From Armatimonadota bacterium (GTDB taxonomy: Bacteria; Armatimonadota; Hebobacteria; CAIYQO01), in assembly GCA_029553475.1 (NCBI GenBank), contig JAKPKV010000017.1, forward strand, positions 1-49,564: a stretch of DNA of 49,564 nucleotides, in the 5' to 3' direction. Shown piece after piece: positions 1-8,805 of this stretch. The notes under the pieces are model-generated. The model ran no database searches. It saw only the letters and a list, made by a program, of their open reading frames with translations, and was not told where the DNA came from. Position 1 is the first letter of the stretch. Every line of letters starts with the position of its first letter. The position numbers and the translations under genes were made by a program.

Positions 1-162
1 CCCGCGAGAAAGTCCTCCCGGAGCGCTCGCCGCTGGTGGATAGTGAGCCGAGCATTCGGATGATATTTCATATGAACAGAGTACCCAATCCGCAGACGTG
101 ACTACATCGTGACGACCCGCTACAGCTAGCGGCTTCAGCCCTTCGGGCTTGACCGGCGTTAG

Positions 163-692
163 GGCCGGTTATCGCGATGAAGCCCCGCAGGGGCGACAGC
201 CTTACAGCCAAATAGATCGCGGGTCATACCGAATCTGATGCCGGTGTAAAAATTCCTCCTGAAACGTCACCGTCCGATGGTGGTGTTCCTGATTGGCGAT
301 ATAACGCTTCACCGACGCCAATCCCGTGACGCTGATCGAAAAGGCGCCATACCTTTCCTGCCAGGCGAACGGCTGGTGAGGGAATGTCTCATGCATCCAT
401 TTTGACGAATTCGCTTTGATGGCGCGCAATGCATCGGCTGTGGAGAGATTCTTGCTCAACGCCGCCAGGATATGCACGTGGTCCACGACGCCGCCGATGA
501 GCACAGGGATGCCGTCCTGCGCCTTGATGATGCCGCCGAGATATTCGTGCAGGCGGGGCGCGAAATCGGGGAGGATTTGCGGGCGGCGGTCTTTCGTGCT
601 GAAGACGAGGTGGTAGTAGAGCGCGGCGAATGAACCCGCCATGGTGTCCTCCTTGCTGTCGCCCCTGCGGGACTTCATCGCGATAACCGGCC
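163..692. mobile_element. RAYT element with 37-bp inverted repeats
   Basis: Bases 163-199 and 656-692 are inverted copies of each other with a single mismatch and enclose the transposase. Each arm contains its own hairpin (CCCCGCAGGGG-type). The left arm lies 3 bp beyond the transposase stop and the right arm lies just upstream of its Shine-Dalgarno. The same arm-gene-arm layout recurs in decayed form at 6294-6675, which supports treating it as one mobile unit. Confidence 0.75.
202..642 (-). CDS. REP-associated tyrosine transposase (IS200/Y1 family)
   Basis: This 146-residue protein is a Y1-type HUH transposase of the REP-associated (RAYT) group. Such enzymes nick single-stranded DNA at palindromic hairpins. 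The HUH metal-binding motif is visible as DHVHIL, and the C-terminal helix carries the likely nucleophile in RYIANQEHHHR. The start is fixed by AAGGAGG 7 nt before ATG at 642; a longer frame runs upstream but lies in the repeat. A 37-bp inverted repeat with one mismatch brackets the gene (163-199 and 656-692), and palindromic 78-bp units follow at 697. The gene looks intact, so the element may still act on these repeats. Family call is firm; activity is inferred. Confidence 0.9.
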   Translation of the reverse strand: MAGSFAALYYHLVFSTKDRRPQILPDFAPRLHEYLGGIIKAQDGIPVLIGGVVDHVHILAALSKNLSTADALRAIKANSSKWMHETFPHQPFAWQERYGAFSISVTGLASVKRYIANQEHHHRTVTFQEEFLHRHQIRYDPRSIWL

Positions 693-696
693 TCGG

Positions 697-930
697 CCCA
701 CGGGTTCCGCTACGCTCCACCCGTGGCTAGCGTCACCAGCCCCTTCGGGGCTGCAGAGGCGATACGTTTCCTGGCCCACGGGTTGCGCTGTGCTCCACCC
801 GTGGCTAGCGCCACCGGCCCCCGCGGGGCTGCAGAGGCGATACGTTTCCTGGCCTGCGGGTTGCGCTGCGCTCCACCCGTGGCTAGCGTCACCGGCCCCT
901 GCAGGGCTGTGGAAACGGCACGTTTCCTGG
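697..930. repeat. three tandem 78-bp REP-like palindromic units
   Basis: Three head-to-tail copies start at 697, 775 and 853, each 78 bp long and differing at a few positions. Each contains a hairpin with stem CCACGGGT/ACCCGTGG followed by GGCTAGCG and a second small hairpin (GCCCC-GGGGC). The same CCACGGGTT...CACCCGTGG hairpin is present in both arms of the decayed transposase element near 6.3-6.7 kb. This array fills the roughly 300-bp gap between the transposase and hrcA, which has no gene. Confidence 0.85.
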
Positions 931-948
931 CCAACGGCCGAGTCCCCC

Positions 949-1974
949 CTACCCCTGTCCCATCCGCACGTTGAGGTTGCGCACGACCGCGTTCATGGCG
1001 GTGAGCACTTTGCGGTAGCGCATGCGGCGGGGGCCGATGACGCCGACGTGACCGGTGGCGTTGGCGGAAATCTGGTAGCTGGTGTAGACGATGGCGCAGT
1101 TGTCGAGGCCGGGGTGGGGGTTTTCCGCGCCGATGCTCACCTGGATTTCGCCGGGAGCGGAGCGCGCGAACAGCGACTCGAAGACGGCTTCCTCGTGCAG
1201 CGCGGACAGCAGCATGCGCAGCTTCGGCATCTCGGAGAAGTCCTGCTGCTCGAAGATGAGCGCGGAGCCTTCCAGGTAGAGGCGCGAGACGGAGGGGTCC
1301 TGCTCCAGCCCGCGGCGCACCAGCTCCGGCGCCTGCCGGGTGAAGCGGCGGGTGAGGAACGGCACGTGCAGCACGACCTGATAGATCGCCTCGTAGGTCA
1401 GCTCGGAGAGGCGCGTGCCGGCGAACGCCTCGTTCAGCGCGTCGTTGAGCTGGCGCAGCTGCGGCGCGGCGGGACGGTCCGTCACGGTGGAGAGGCTGTG
1501 CAGCACCTGCCGGTTGTCGGTGACGAGCATCACCAGCAGTTGGTCGCTGCCCACCACCGCCAGCTCGATGTGCTGCAGCCGGTGCTCCTGCAGGCCGGGG
1601 ATGAGCGCCAGCGCGGTGTAGCGGGTGAGGTCGCCGAGCAGGCGGCAGGTGGCCTCCACCCCCGGGTCCAGCTCGTCGGGCAGCGCGGGGGCGTCCTCGG
1701 CCGCCGGCGCGGCCAGCACGTGGTCCACGTAGCAGCGGTAGCCGAGATCGGAGGGCACGCGCCCCGCGGAGGTGTGCGGCTGATAGAGCAGCCCGGCCTC
1801 CTCCAGGTAGGCCATCTCGTTGCGCACGGTGGCGGAGGACGCGGCGATCTCCGGCCGTCCGGCAATGGCGGAGGAGCTCACCGGCTCGGCGGTGGCGATG
1901 TACGTCTCCACCACCGCCTGCAGGATCGCCATCTGGCGCTCGGTTATGCGGAATGCGGGCTCAGAACGCGTCAT
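949..1974 (-). CDS. hrcA: heat-inducible transcription repressor HrcA
   Basis: The 341-residue product is HrcA, the repressor that binds CIRCE operators of chaperone operons and depends on GroEL for folding. The N-terminal winged-helix (about residues 1-80) shows the family segments RQMAILQAVVETYI and SSATVRNEMAYLEEAGLL, and the GAF-like C-terminal part follows. ATG at 1974 is preferred because it starts immediately before RSEPAFRITERQ and is preceded by AGGA. Length matches the family. A TATACT -10 lies at 2020-2025. No CIRCE (TTAGCACTC-N9-GAGTGCTAA) is visible here or upstream of grpE at 13571, so its targets probably lie elsewhere in the genome. Confidence 0.93.
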   Translation of the reverse strand: MTRSEPAFRITERQMAILQAVVETYIATAEPVSSSAIAGRPEIAASSATVRNEMAYLEEAGLLYQPHTSAGRVPSDLGYRCYVDHVLAAPAAEDAPALPDELDPGVEATCRLLGDLTRYTALALIPGLQEHRLQHIELAVVGSDQLLVMLVTDNRQVLHSLSTVTDRPAAPQLRQLNDALNEAFAGTRLSELTYEAIYQVVLHVPFLTRRFTRQAPELVRRGLEQDPSVSRLYLEGSALIFEQQDFSEMPKLRMLLSALHEEAVFESLFARSAPGEIQVSIGAENPHPGLDNCAIVYTSYQISANATGHVGVIGPRRMRYRKVLTAMNAVVRNLNVRMGQG

Positions 1975-2019
1975 AGTTCCTGCGAATCGCCCACGCTGCG
2001 GGAAGCATTCGCTACCGAT

Positions 2020-2025
2020 AGTATA
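2020..2025 (-). promoter_or_regulatory. -10 box for hrcA
   Basis: On the minus strand this reads TATACT about 45 nt before the hrcA start. No convincing -35 is seen (CTGGCA at a long spacing is the best candidate). Confidence 0.4.
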
Positions 2026-2068
2026 CCAAATCACGGCGGAGATATGCCAGACCGCCGGGGGCCGTTCG

Positions 2069-2097
2069 TTGACACGCCCGCCCCCGCCCGCTAGAAT
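2069..2097 (+). promoter_or_regulatory. sigma-70 promoter of the MFS gene
   Basis: TTGACA (2069-2074) and TAGAAT (2092-2097) are separated by exactly 17 bp. The -10 ends 7 nt before the ATG at 2105, so transcription should start at or next to the start codon. No Shine-Dalgarno is present, which suggests a leaderless mRNA. Confidence 0.75.
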
Positions 2098-2104
2098 TTC
2101 GCTG

Positions 2105-3394
2105 ATGACCACGCCCGCCCAGCCTGCCCTCGCCGCGCTGCTCACCCGCAAACGCCTGGAAATCGCGCTGCTCATTTGCGCCAGCGCGATTTACTTCTTC
2201 GCCTACCTGCAGCGCGTGGCCATCCCCGGACAATTCTTCGACGAGCTGCAATCGGCCTTCTCCCTGCGCGCCGACGCCGTCACCTTCCTCGGCGCCATTT
2301 ACCTGTATATCTACGGCGGCATGCAGCCCTTCGCCGGGGTGATGAACGACCGGCTGGGAGCCAACCGGGTGCTGCTCATCGGCGGGCTGCTGCTGGCGGG
2401 TGGGTCCATCTGGTTCGCGCTGGCGCCCGCCTATCCCCTGCTGGTGGCCGCCCGCGCGCTGGTGGGGCTGGGGTCCAGCCTCATCTTCATCAGCCTGGTG
2501 AAGGCGCTGGCCACGCTGTTTTCCCCGCGCTATTTCGCCCCGCTGCTCAGCCTGGTGATGTTCACCGGCGCGCTCGGCGGCGTGGTGGGCACGCTGCCCA
2601 TCAAGTGGCTCGCCGGGCTGTGGGGCTGGCGGGCGGCGCTGCTCTGGGCGGGCCTCCTCTGCGCGCTGGCTTTCCTGGGCGCCGCCCTCATCGCCCGGCG
2701 CGCGGCGGCACCCACCCCGCAGGCGCCGCCGCTGTGGCCGTCGCTGCGCGCCGTGCTGCGCAACCGCGCCGCCTGGCCGCTCATGCTCGCCGCCCCCCTC
2801 ACCTTCACCATCTATTTCCTGCTGCAGACGGTTATCGGCGTGAAATTTTTGCGCGATGTCGCCGGCCTCACCGGCGCGCTGGCCTCCACCATCACCTTCG
2901 TGATGATGGTGGTGAACCTCAGTATCGTGCTCTCCGGCGGCTTTCTGGTGGAGATGTTCGGCCGCCGGCGCAAGCCCTTCATCCTCCTCGGCGTCGGCTT
3001 CCTCCTCCTCAGCCTGCTGCTGCTGCTCGCCGGCCTGTGGCTGCGCCTGGGCGGCGGGTGGTTCCTCGTCTGTTACATCTGCCTGGCCCTCTCCTCCTTC
3101 GTCTCGCCGGTCAGCAACGTCCTCATGCGCGAGATGAATCCGGCGGGCGCCATCGGCACCGCCATCGGCGCCCTCAACGGCCTCTGCTACCTCGGCGTCG
3201 CCCTCCTCGCCAGCGCCGCCGGCACGGTGATGACCGCCTTCCGCGCCGGCGCCGTGCAGACCGCCACCGCCATCGTCTACCCGCGCGAAGCCTACTTCGC
3301 CATCTTCCTCCTCTGCGGCGCCCTCGCCCTCGTCGCCCTCATCAGCGCGCTGTATCTCCGCGATACCCGCGGCGTCGCGGTGGCGGAAGCGTAA
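2105..3394 (+). CDS. major facilitator superfamily transporter
   Basis: This 429-residue inner-membrane protein has about twelve hydrophobic segments. It has the MFS loop 2-3 signature GVMNDRLGANRVLLIGG (about residues 77-93) and a related DxxGRR-like loop, MFGRRRKP, between helices 8 and 9. The substrate cannot be told from sequence. ATG at 2105 is chosen because the hydrophilic N-terminus TTPAQPALAALLTRKR begins there and a 17-bp-spaced promoter ends 7 nt upstream. It is divergent from hrcA over 130 bp and appears monocistronic. Confidence 0.85.
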   Translation: MTTPAQPALAALLTRKRLEIALLICASAIYFFAYLQRVAIPGQFFDELQSAFSLRADAVTFLGAIYLYIYGGMQPFAGVMNDRLGANRVLLIGGLLLAGGSIWFALAPAYPLLVAARALVGLGSSLIFISLVKALATLFSPRYFAPLLSLVMFTGALGGVVGTLPIKWLAGLWGWRAALLWAGLLCALAFLGAALIARRAAAPTPQAPPLWPSLRAVLRNRAAWPLMLAAPLTFTIYFLLQTVIGVKFLRDVAGLTGALASTITFVMMVVNLSIVLSGGFLVEMFGRRRKPFILLGVGFLLLSLLLLLAGLWLRLGGGWFLVCYICLALSSFVSPVSNVLMREMNPAGAIGTAIGALNGLCYLGVALLASAAGTVMTAFRAGAVQTATAIVYPREAYFAIFLLCGALALVALISALYLRDTRGVAVAEA

Positions 3395-3552
3395 CGTTCT
3401 TCACCGCTGTGGAAAAAATCCGCGGAAAACGTGTGAATGACATCGCTTGCCCGGTCCACGAGCGAAACCGATCACGTGCAGCGGTGTCAAATAGTATCGG
3501 CGCACCCATCGTACGCAGGATGCGGGCGCGTAAGAAGGAGCATCAGGAAACC

Positions 3553-4515
3553 ATGATCCGACAGGTGTGGACAGAGGAGACCGTCATTGCCGCCATCCGC
3601 GGGGAGGCGGCCAGGGGGCACGACTTGAGTTACAGCAGCGCCCAGCGGCGCGTGCCGTCGCTGCTGCGCGCCGCCGAGCGCGTCTTCGGCCAGTGGGCCG
3701 CCGCCGTGGAAGCCGCGGGTTTTGACTACGCGGCGTTTCGCAAGTACCGCCGCTGGACGCGCGAGACCGTCATCGCCGCCATCCGGGCGCACGCCGAATC
3801 CGGCGCCGATCTGAGCTGGCGGCACGTGAGCACCGCGCTCGACCCGCCGCTCGCCTACGCCGCGCTGCACGCCGGGCGCTTCCCCTCCTGGGACGCCGCG
3901 CTGGCCGCCGCCGGGCTGGACCCGGACACCATCCGCCGCTATCAGAACTGGAATTGGGACCGCGTGGTCGCCGTGCTCTGGTCGCTGGCGGCGCGCGGCA
4001 TCCTGCTCGATCAGCCCACCCTCAGCCAGAACGCGCCCGACGCGCTGGCCGCCTTCTATCGCCGCGGCGGCAGCCTGCGCGAGCTGCGCGCGCACTACGC
4101 CACCGCGGAAACCTCGCCCACCGATGAGCCCCTCGCGCTGATCACCGCCGCGGTGGAACACGACCCGCACGCGGTGATGGTCACCGACGCGCAGGGGTGC
4201 GTCACCTACGTGAATCGCGCCTACGCCGCCTCGCGCGGCGTCACCGCCGCGGAGATGGTCGGCCGCCACGCCCACGCTGCCCACTGGCGCACGCACGCCG
4301 GCGCCGAGTTCGCGGCGATGTGGCGGGAGGTGCTCGCCCGCGGCGAGTGGTACGGCGAATACGTGAACCAGCGCCTCGACGGCACGACGTTCCGCGAGGC
4401 CGCCTCCATCGCCACCCTCGCCGCCGCCGGCGCCACCCACGTCATCGTCGTCTTCGACGAAGTCGCCGGTCGCGCCCGCCACCACACCCGCCGCGGGGAA
4501 AGCCTGCGGAACTGA
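3553..4515 (+). CDS. HNH-type helical repeats fused to a PAS domain
   Basis: The 320-residue product has two parts. Residues 6-57 and 68-122 are clear copies of the helical repeat first noted beside homing endonucleases (pattern WTxETVIAAIR...SWDAALAAAG), and residues 133-183 are a third, degenerate copy. Residues 197-300 form a PAS fold: VEHDPHAVMVTDAQGCVTYVN, then a hydrophilic middle and a beta-strand end (THVIVVFDEV). No kinase, cyclase or nuclease domain follows. The start is ATG at 3553 with CAGGAA 5 nt upstream; an in-frame ATG at 3520 is possible. The repeats are thought to bind DNA, so a PAS-sensing DNA-binding regulator is a plausible inference. Confidence 0.72.
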   Translation: MIRQVWTEETVIAAIRGEAARGHDLSYSSAQRRVPSLLRAAERVFGQWAAAVEAAGFDYAAFRKYRRWTRETVIAAIRAHAESGADLSWRHVSTALDPPLAYAALHAGRFPSWDAALAAAGLDPDTIRRYQNWNWDRVVAVLWSLAARGILLDQPTLSQNAPDALAAFYRRGGSLRELRAHYATAETSPTDEPLALITAAVEHDPHAVMVTDAQGCVTYVNRAYAASRGVTAAEMVGRHAHAAHWRTHAGAEFAAMWREVLARGEWYGEYVNQRLDGTTFREAASIATLAAAGATHVIVVFDEVAGRARHHTRRGESLRN

Positions 4516-4670
4516 CTGGCGGGCGAGACGCCGTCGCGCCGTGCGCGGGGCCGGTCTGTGCGGCTGCACCACGAAGTCAGGAAGACGGGAAGACACGAAG
4601 GGTGGGGGGACGGGGGGAGAGGAATGTCGGTGACAGATCCATCCCCTGGCGGGCGAGACGCCGTCGCGCC
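4516..4670. repeat. 25-bp direct repeat pair
   Basis: The same 25 bp (beginning CTGGCGGGCGAGACGCCG) occurs at 4516-4540 and 4646-4670. Shorter inverted copies of its core lie near 9917-9933 and 10144-10162. The 257-bp gap between the PAS gene and the nuclease gene holds this repeat pair and no gene that I can see. Confidence 0.7.
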
Positions 4671-4772
4671 CGCCGGCCGGCACAGGCCACGATGCCCATG
4701 CCCGCCGGGGGCGACAACGCTCCGCGTTCATGCTACACTGGTGGCAGATTCGACGCCACGGAGGTTTGCGGC

Positions 4773-6161
4773 ATGAAAGTCACGCCGATCGGCGCGGCCG
4801 GCGAGGTGACCGGCTCCTGTTTCCTGCTGGAGACGCGCGCGGGCACCTTTTTGGTGGATTGCGGCATGTTCCAGGGCGGGGGGCCGCTGGAAGCGCGCAA
4901 CGAACAATTCCCCTTCTCCCCGCGCGACGTGGACGCTGCCTTCCTCACCCACGCCCACCTCGACCATTGCGGGCGGCTGCCAGTGCTGCATGCCGATGGC
5001 TTTCGCGGCGAGGTCTTCGCCACCGACGCCACCTGCGACCTGGCGCAGTTCATCCTCCTCGACAGCGCCAAGCTGCAGGAGGAAGACTACGAACGGCGGC
5101 TGCGCAAAGGCAAGCGCGCCGGCCTGCAGGCCGAGCCGCCGCTGTATCGCCAGCAGGACGTGCTGCACCTGCTGCGCTATTTTCACGCGCATCGCTACGA
5201 TGAGCCGCTGGATCTCGGCAACGGCGTCTCGGTGACCTTCCGCCAATCCGGCCACATCCTCGGCTCCGCCTTTCTCGTCTTTCGCGAGGGGAGCGCCGCC
5301 GTCGTCTTCTCCGGCGACCTGGGCGCGCCGCACCGCAACGTGGTGCCCGACCCCGCGCCCGCGCCGCCCTGCGACCTCATCTGCTGCGAGTCCACCTACG
5401 GCGACCGCCTGCATCGCACCGCGGAGCAATCCGTCGCCGAGTTGGCGGAGGCCATCAACTGGGCGCACGCGGCCGGCGGCAACGTCATCATCCCCTCCTT
5501 CGCGCTGGAGCGCACGCAGGATGTCCTCTTCACGCTCAACGAGCTGCGCCAGGCGGGCACCATCCCGCGCAGCCCCGTCTACCTGGACAGCCCGCTGGCC
5601 ATCAACATCACCCGCGTCTATCAGCACCATCACGCCGACCTGGACGAGGAGACGCGCGCCTTCATCGCGCAGCGCCGCGATCCCTTCGCCTTCCCCGGCC
5701 TCACCCTCAGCACTTCCCCCGAACAATCGCGCGCCATCAATGGGCAGAACGGGGTCATCATCATCGCCGGCAGCGGCATGTGCAACGGCGGCCGCGTGCT
5801 GCACCACCTGAAGCATAACCTGTGGCGCGAGGACAGCGCCGTGGTCTTCGTCGGCTATCAGGCCAACGGCACGCTGGGCCGCCGCATCGTCAACGGCGCG
5901 AAAGAGGTGCAGATTGACCGCGAGCCGGTGGCGGTGAAGGCGAGGACCTTCACCATCAACGGCTTCAGCGCCCACGCCGACCAGGCCGCCCTCCTCGACT
6001 GGCTCGCGACGTCCGACCCCGCCTATATCGTCCTCAACCACGGCGAGCCCGCGGCGTCCGCGACCCTCGCCGCGCTGCTGCGCGACCGGGGCCGCGGGGT
6101 AGACGTCGCCAAGCCGATGCGGGAGCTGGATACCGACCATCTGCCGGTGGTGGCCGCCTGA
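4773..6161 (+). CDS. beta-CASP metallo-beta-lactamase, CPSF73/YSH1-like RNA nuclease
   Basis: The 462-residue protein belongs to the MBL-fold beta-CASP family, cytoplasmic zinc nucleases that cut or trim RNA. The metal-binding HAHLDH motif is at residues 60-65, SGHILGSA and FSGDLG supply further ligands, the beta-CASP insertion follows (IPSFALERTQ), and the C-terminal RMMBL motif is FSAHAD. Length is normal for the bacterial CPSF-type group. The start is ATG at 4773 with GGAGG 9 nt upstream, and a TACACT -10 candidate lies at 4734. RNA substrate and biological role are unknown. It is not RNase J because the long C-terminal domain is absent. Confidence 0.88.
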   Translation: MKVTPIGAAGEVTGSCFLLETRAGTFLVDCGMFQGGGPLEARNEQFPFSPRDVDAAFLTHAHLDHCGRLPVLHADGFRGEVFATDATCDLAQFILLDSAKLQEEDYERRLRKGKRAGLQAEPPLYRQQDVLHLLRYFHAHRYDEPLDLGNGVSVTFRQSGHILGSAFLVFREGSAAVVFSGDLGAPHRNVVPDPAPAPPCDLICCESTYGDRLHRTAEQSVAELAEAINWAHAAGGNVIIPSFALERTQDVLFTLNELRQAGTIPRSPVYLDSPLAINITRVYQHHHADLDEETRAFIAQRRDPFAFPGLTLSTSPEQSRAINGQNGVIIIAGSGMCNGGRVLHHLKHNLWREDSAVVFVGYQANGTLGRRIVNGAKEVQIDREPVAVKARTFTINGFSAHADQAALLDWLATSDPAYIVLNHGEPAASATLAALLRDRGRGVDVAKPMRELDTDHLPVVAA

Positions 6162-6252
6162 TCCTGCCGCCGCTCCGGATAGCTGTAGCGGGCCGTCACG
6201 TTGCGCCTCGCTTCGCCATCTTGACCGAGGGCGCCCCACGGGAATCGGCCGG

Positions 6253-6717
6253 CGCCGACGCGGGCGGCGCGCCAGCGGACCCCGCGGGCAGCACCGGTCG
6301 CCCCCCACCCCCATGTCCCGCAGGGACCGAAGCCGTTAGCCACGGGTGGAGCGATAGCGGAACCCGTGGACCCCGGCCCCGCAAACATTCACAGCCCCGC
6401 AGGGGCGACAGCAGGAGGAGAGCATGGCCGATTCATTCGCCGCCCCGACCGGAGATGGCCCCGCGCATCCTCGATCAACGTGAGCGGATGGGACGCGGTG
6501 AAGCGGTAGCGCGAGCAGAGGATTCCGTATGCTCCGCGGTAGCTATAGGACGGGACGCTGTCGCCCCTGCGGGGCTGTGAATGTTTGCGGGGCCGGGGTC
6601 CACGGGTTCCGCTATCGCTCCACCCGTGGCTAACGGCTTCGGTCCCTGCGGGACATGGGGGTGGGGGGCGACCGGGCGCTGTCCGGGGGGTCCGCTGGCG
6701 CGCCGCCCGCGTCGGCG
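6253..6717. mobile_element. decayed RAYT element with 119-bp perfect inverted repeats
   Basis: Bases 6294-6412 and 6557-6675 are perfect inverted copies over 119 bp, and a further 31 bp match perfectly further out (6253-6283 and 6687-6717). Both arms carry the CCACGGGTT...CACCCGTGG hairpin found at 697-930 and a CCCCTGCGGGG hairpin like that of the intact element. The 144-bp centre holds the two ends of a transposase gene. This element and the palindromic one at 6770 fill the 883-bp gap between the nuclease and PEBP genes. Confidence 0.85.
6424..6549 (+). pseudogene. internally deleted RAYT transposase remnant
   Basis: AGGAGG, then ATG at 6424 and codons reading MADSFAA, align with the start of the intact transposase (MAGSFAA). 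The last about 35 bp, reading RIPYAPR then a stop, align with its C-terminus QIRYDPRSIWL. The nucleotide alignment continues into the flanking inverted repeats on both sides. About 310 bp of the middle, including the HUH motif and catalytic tyrosine, are gone. It cannot encode an active enzyme. Confidence 0.75.
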
Positions 6718-6769
6718 GGGGTGATCCCTTCGGGATGACATCATATCCTCTACCTCTTACGCCTATCTC

Positions 6770-6928
6770 CTATCTGTCGCGGGTTGTCACGCTGTATCGT
6801 GCCCTGCGAACCGACCGCTGGTCGGGAACGCCCGCCGTGGCGTTCCCGACCAGAGCCCCGGAACGCCACGGCGGGCGTTCCCTACGAGGGACGAGGCACG
6901 GTATAGCGTGATGACCCGGTACAGATAG
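6770..6928. repeat. 159-bp palindromic element with 34-bp terminal inverted repeats
   Basis: The ends 6770-6803 and 6895-6928 are inverted copies matching at about 28 of 34 positions. Inside, 6825-6846 and 6860-6881 form a second, perfect 22-bp inverted pair. The terminal motif (consensus CGTGAYGACCCGCNACAG) also occurs singly at 108-130, 6179-6200 (inverted) and 27350-27376, so it is a dispersed repeat. No coding capacity is seen. Confidence 0.7.
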
Positions 6929-7044
6929 CCGATCGCCGCGCGGCCAATCCCGAAGGGGTGCCGGGACCGACACGCGTGACGCCAAAATGCCCACGCCGTC
7001 GCCGCCTTCCGTCCTATACTGACGGAAAGACGGGAGGTGTGCCG

Positions 7045-7524
7045 ATGGCATTGCAGGTGACGAGCATGGCGTTTCGCGAGGGGGAGGCGCTCCCGGCGCG
7101 CTATACGTGCGATGGCGACGGGGTGTCGCCGCCGCTGGCGTGGGCGGGCGCGCCGGAGGCGACGGAGAGTTTCGCGGTGCTCTGCGAAGACCCCGACGCC
7201 CCGCGCGGGCCGTTCATCCACTGGGTGCTGTATAATCTGCCCGCCGGCATCCGGGCGCTGGATGAAGGCGTCCCCCCGCAGGAGTCGTTCTCCGGCGGGG
7301 GCCTGCAGGGGGTGAACACCGCGCTGGGGATCGGCTATACCGCGCCATGCCCGCCGCGGGGGCAGGCGCATCGCTACCAGTTCCGCGTCTTCGCCCTCGA
7401 CCAGCGCCTCGACCTCCCCCCGCGCGCCACCCACGCCCAGCTCATGCGCGCCCTGTACGGTCACGTGCTGGGCGAAGGCCGGCTGACGGGCGTCTACGCG
7501 CGGACGGAGGAGCGGGCGGCGTGA
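7045..7524 (+). CDS. YbhB/YbcL-type PEBP (Raf-kinase-inhibitor-like) protein
   Basis: The 159-residue product is a phosphatidylethanolamine-binding-protein fold of the bacterial YbhB/YbcL group. The ligand-pocket signature is DPDAPRGPFIHWVLYNLP (about residues 50-67), and the C-terminal HRYQFRVFALD strand is typical. No signal peptide is seen, so it is probably cytoplasmic. The start is ATG at 7045 with GGGAGGT upstream, and a TATACT -10 lies about 25 nt before it. Its physiological ligand is unknown. It converges on the aldo/keto reductase over a shared hairpin. Confidence 0.9.
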   Translation: MALQVTSMAFREGEALPARYTCDGDGVSPPLAWAGAPEATESFAVLCEDPDAPRGPFIHWVLYNLPAGIRALDEGVPPQESFSGGGLQGVNTALGIGYTAPCPPRGQAHRYQFRVFALDQRLDLPPRATHAQLMRALYGHVLGEGRLTGVYARTEERAA

Positions 7525-7530
7525 CGGCGC

Positions 7531-7561
7531 AGAAACTGTCCAAAAAGTCTCGGACAGTTTC

Positions 7562-7562
<1 letters not shown>
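7531..7562. terminator. bidirectional hairpin between convergent genes
   Basis: AGAAACTGTCC (7531-7541) and GGACAGTTTCT (7552-7562) form an 11-bp perfect stem with a 10-nt loop between the convergent PEBP and aldo/keto reductase genes. The right edge overlaps the reductase stop codon. Related AGAAACTGT ends occur in the inverted-repeat element near 47.1 kb. Confidence 0.6.
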
Positions 7563-8533
<971 letters not shown>

Positions 8534-8572
8534 GAGACTAAGCCCTTCTAGAGTTGATGCGGTGTGACGCGG

Positions 8573-8701
8573 TCACCTCTCCCCCCGGCCCCCTCCCCTG
8601 AGCGGGGAGGGGGAGAACCGGAGTCGAGAACCGAAACCGGAGTCAGACTTCCACTCCCTCCCCCTCCCCGCTCAGGGGAGGGGGCCGGGGGGGAGAGGTG
8701 A
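8573..8701. repeat. 129-bp inverted-repeat element
   Basis: Bases 8573-8615 and 8658-8701 are inverted copies (one extra G on the right) of a C-rich then G-rich sequence that itself folds (CCCCTGAGCGGGG). One half-copy of the same sequence occurs near 35115-35155. It lies between the reductase and the sialidase-like gene and has no coding potential. Confidence 0.75.
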
Positions 8702-8770
8702 TCCCGCGCAACCGGTCAGTATGATAATGGGAACCGGCGAAAAAGACCAGAGGGCGATGTCGGAAATCGC

Positions 8771-8799
8771 TTGCCTTTCGCCGGGGGCTTTGCTATCGT
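8771..8799 (+). promoter_or_regulatory. promoter of the sialidase-like gene
   Basis: TTGCCT and an extended -10 (TGC-TATCGT, hexamer at 8794-8799) are 17 bp apart. The -10 ends 6 nt before the ATG at 8806 and no Shine-Dalgarno is seen, so the transcript may be leaderless. Confidence 0.55.
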
Positions 8800-8805
8800 T
8801 ATGCC

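Noticed and set aside
3-101. Possible C-terminus of a gene entering from the left edge
   Set aside because: The frame is open from the window edge to a TGA at 99-101 (ending MNRVPNPQT), but 32 codons without a recognisable motif are not enough to call a gene.
697-930. CRISPR-like array
   Set aside because: The three units are contiguous 78-bp tandem copies with no unique spacers, and no cas gene is present. They fit REP-like palindromes beside a RAYT.
4196-4775. Nuclease gene start extended upstream to 4197
   Set aside because: The upstream part overlaps the PAS gene in another frame and is Arg-rich low complexity; the ATG at 4773 has a good Shine-Dalgarno and begins the family alignment.
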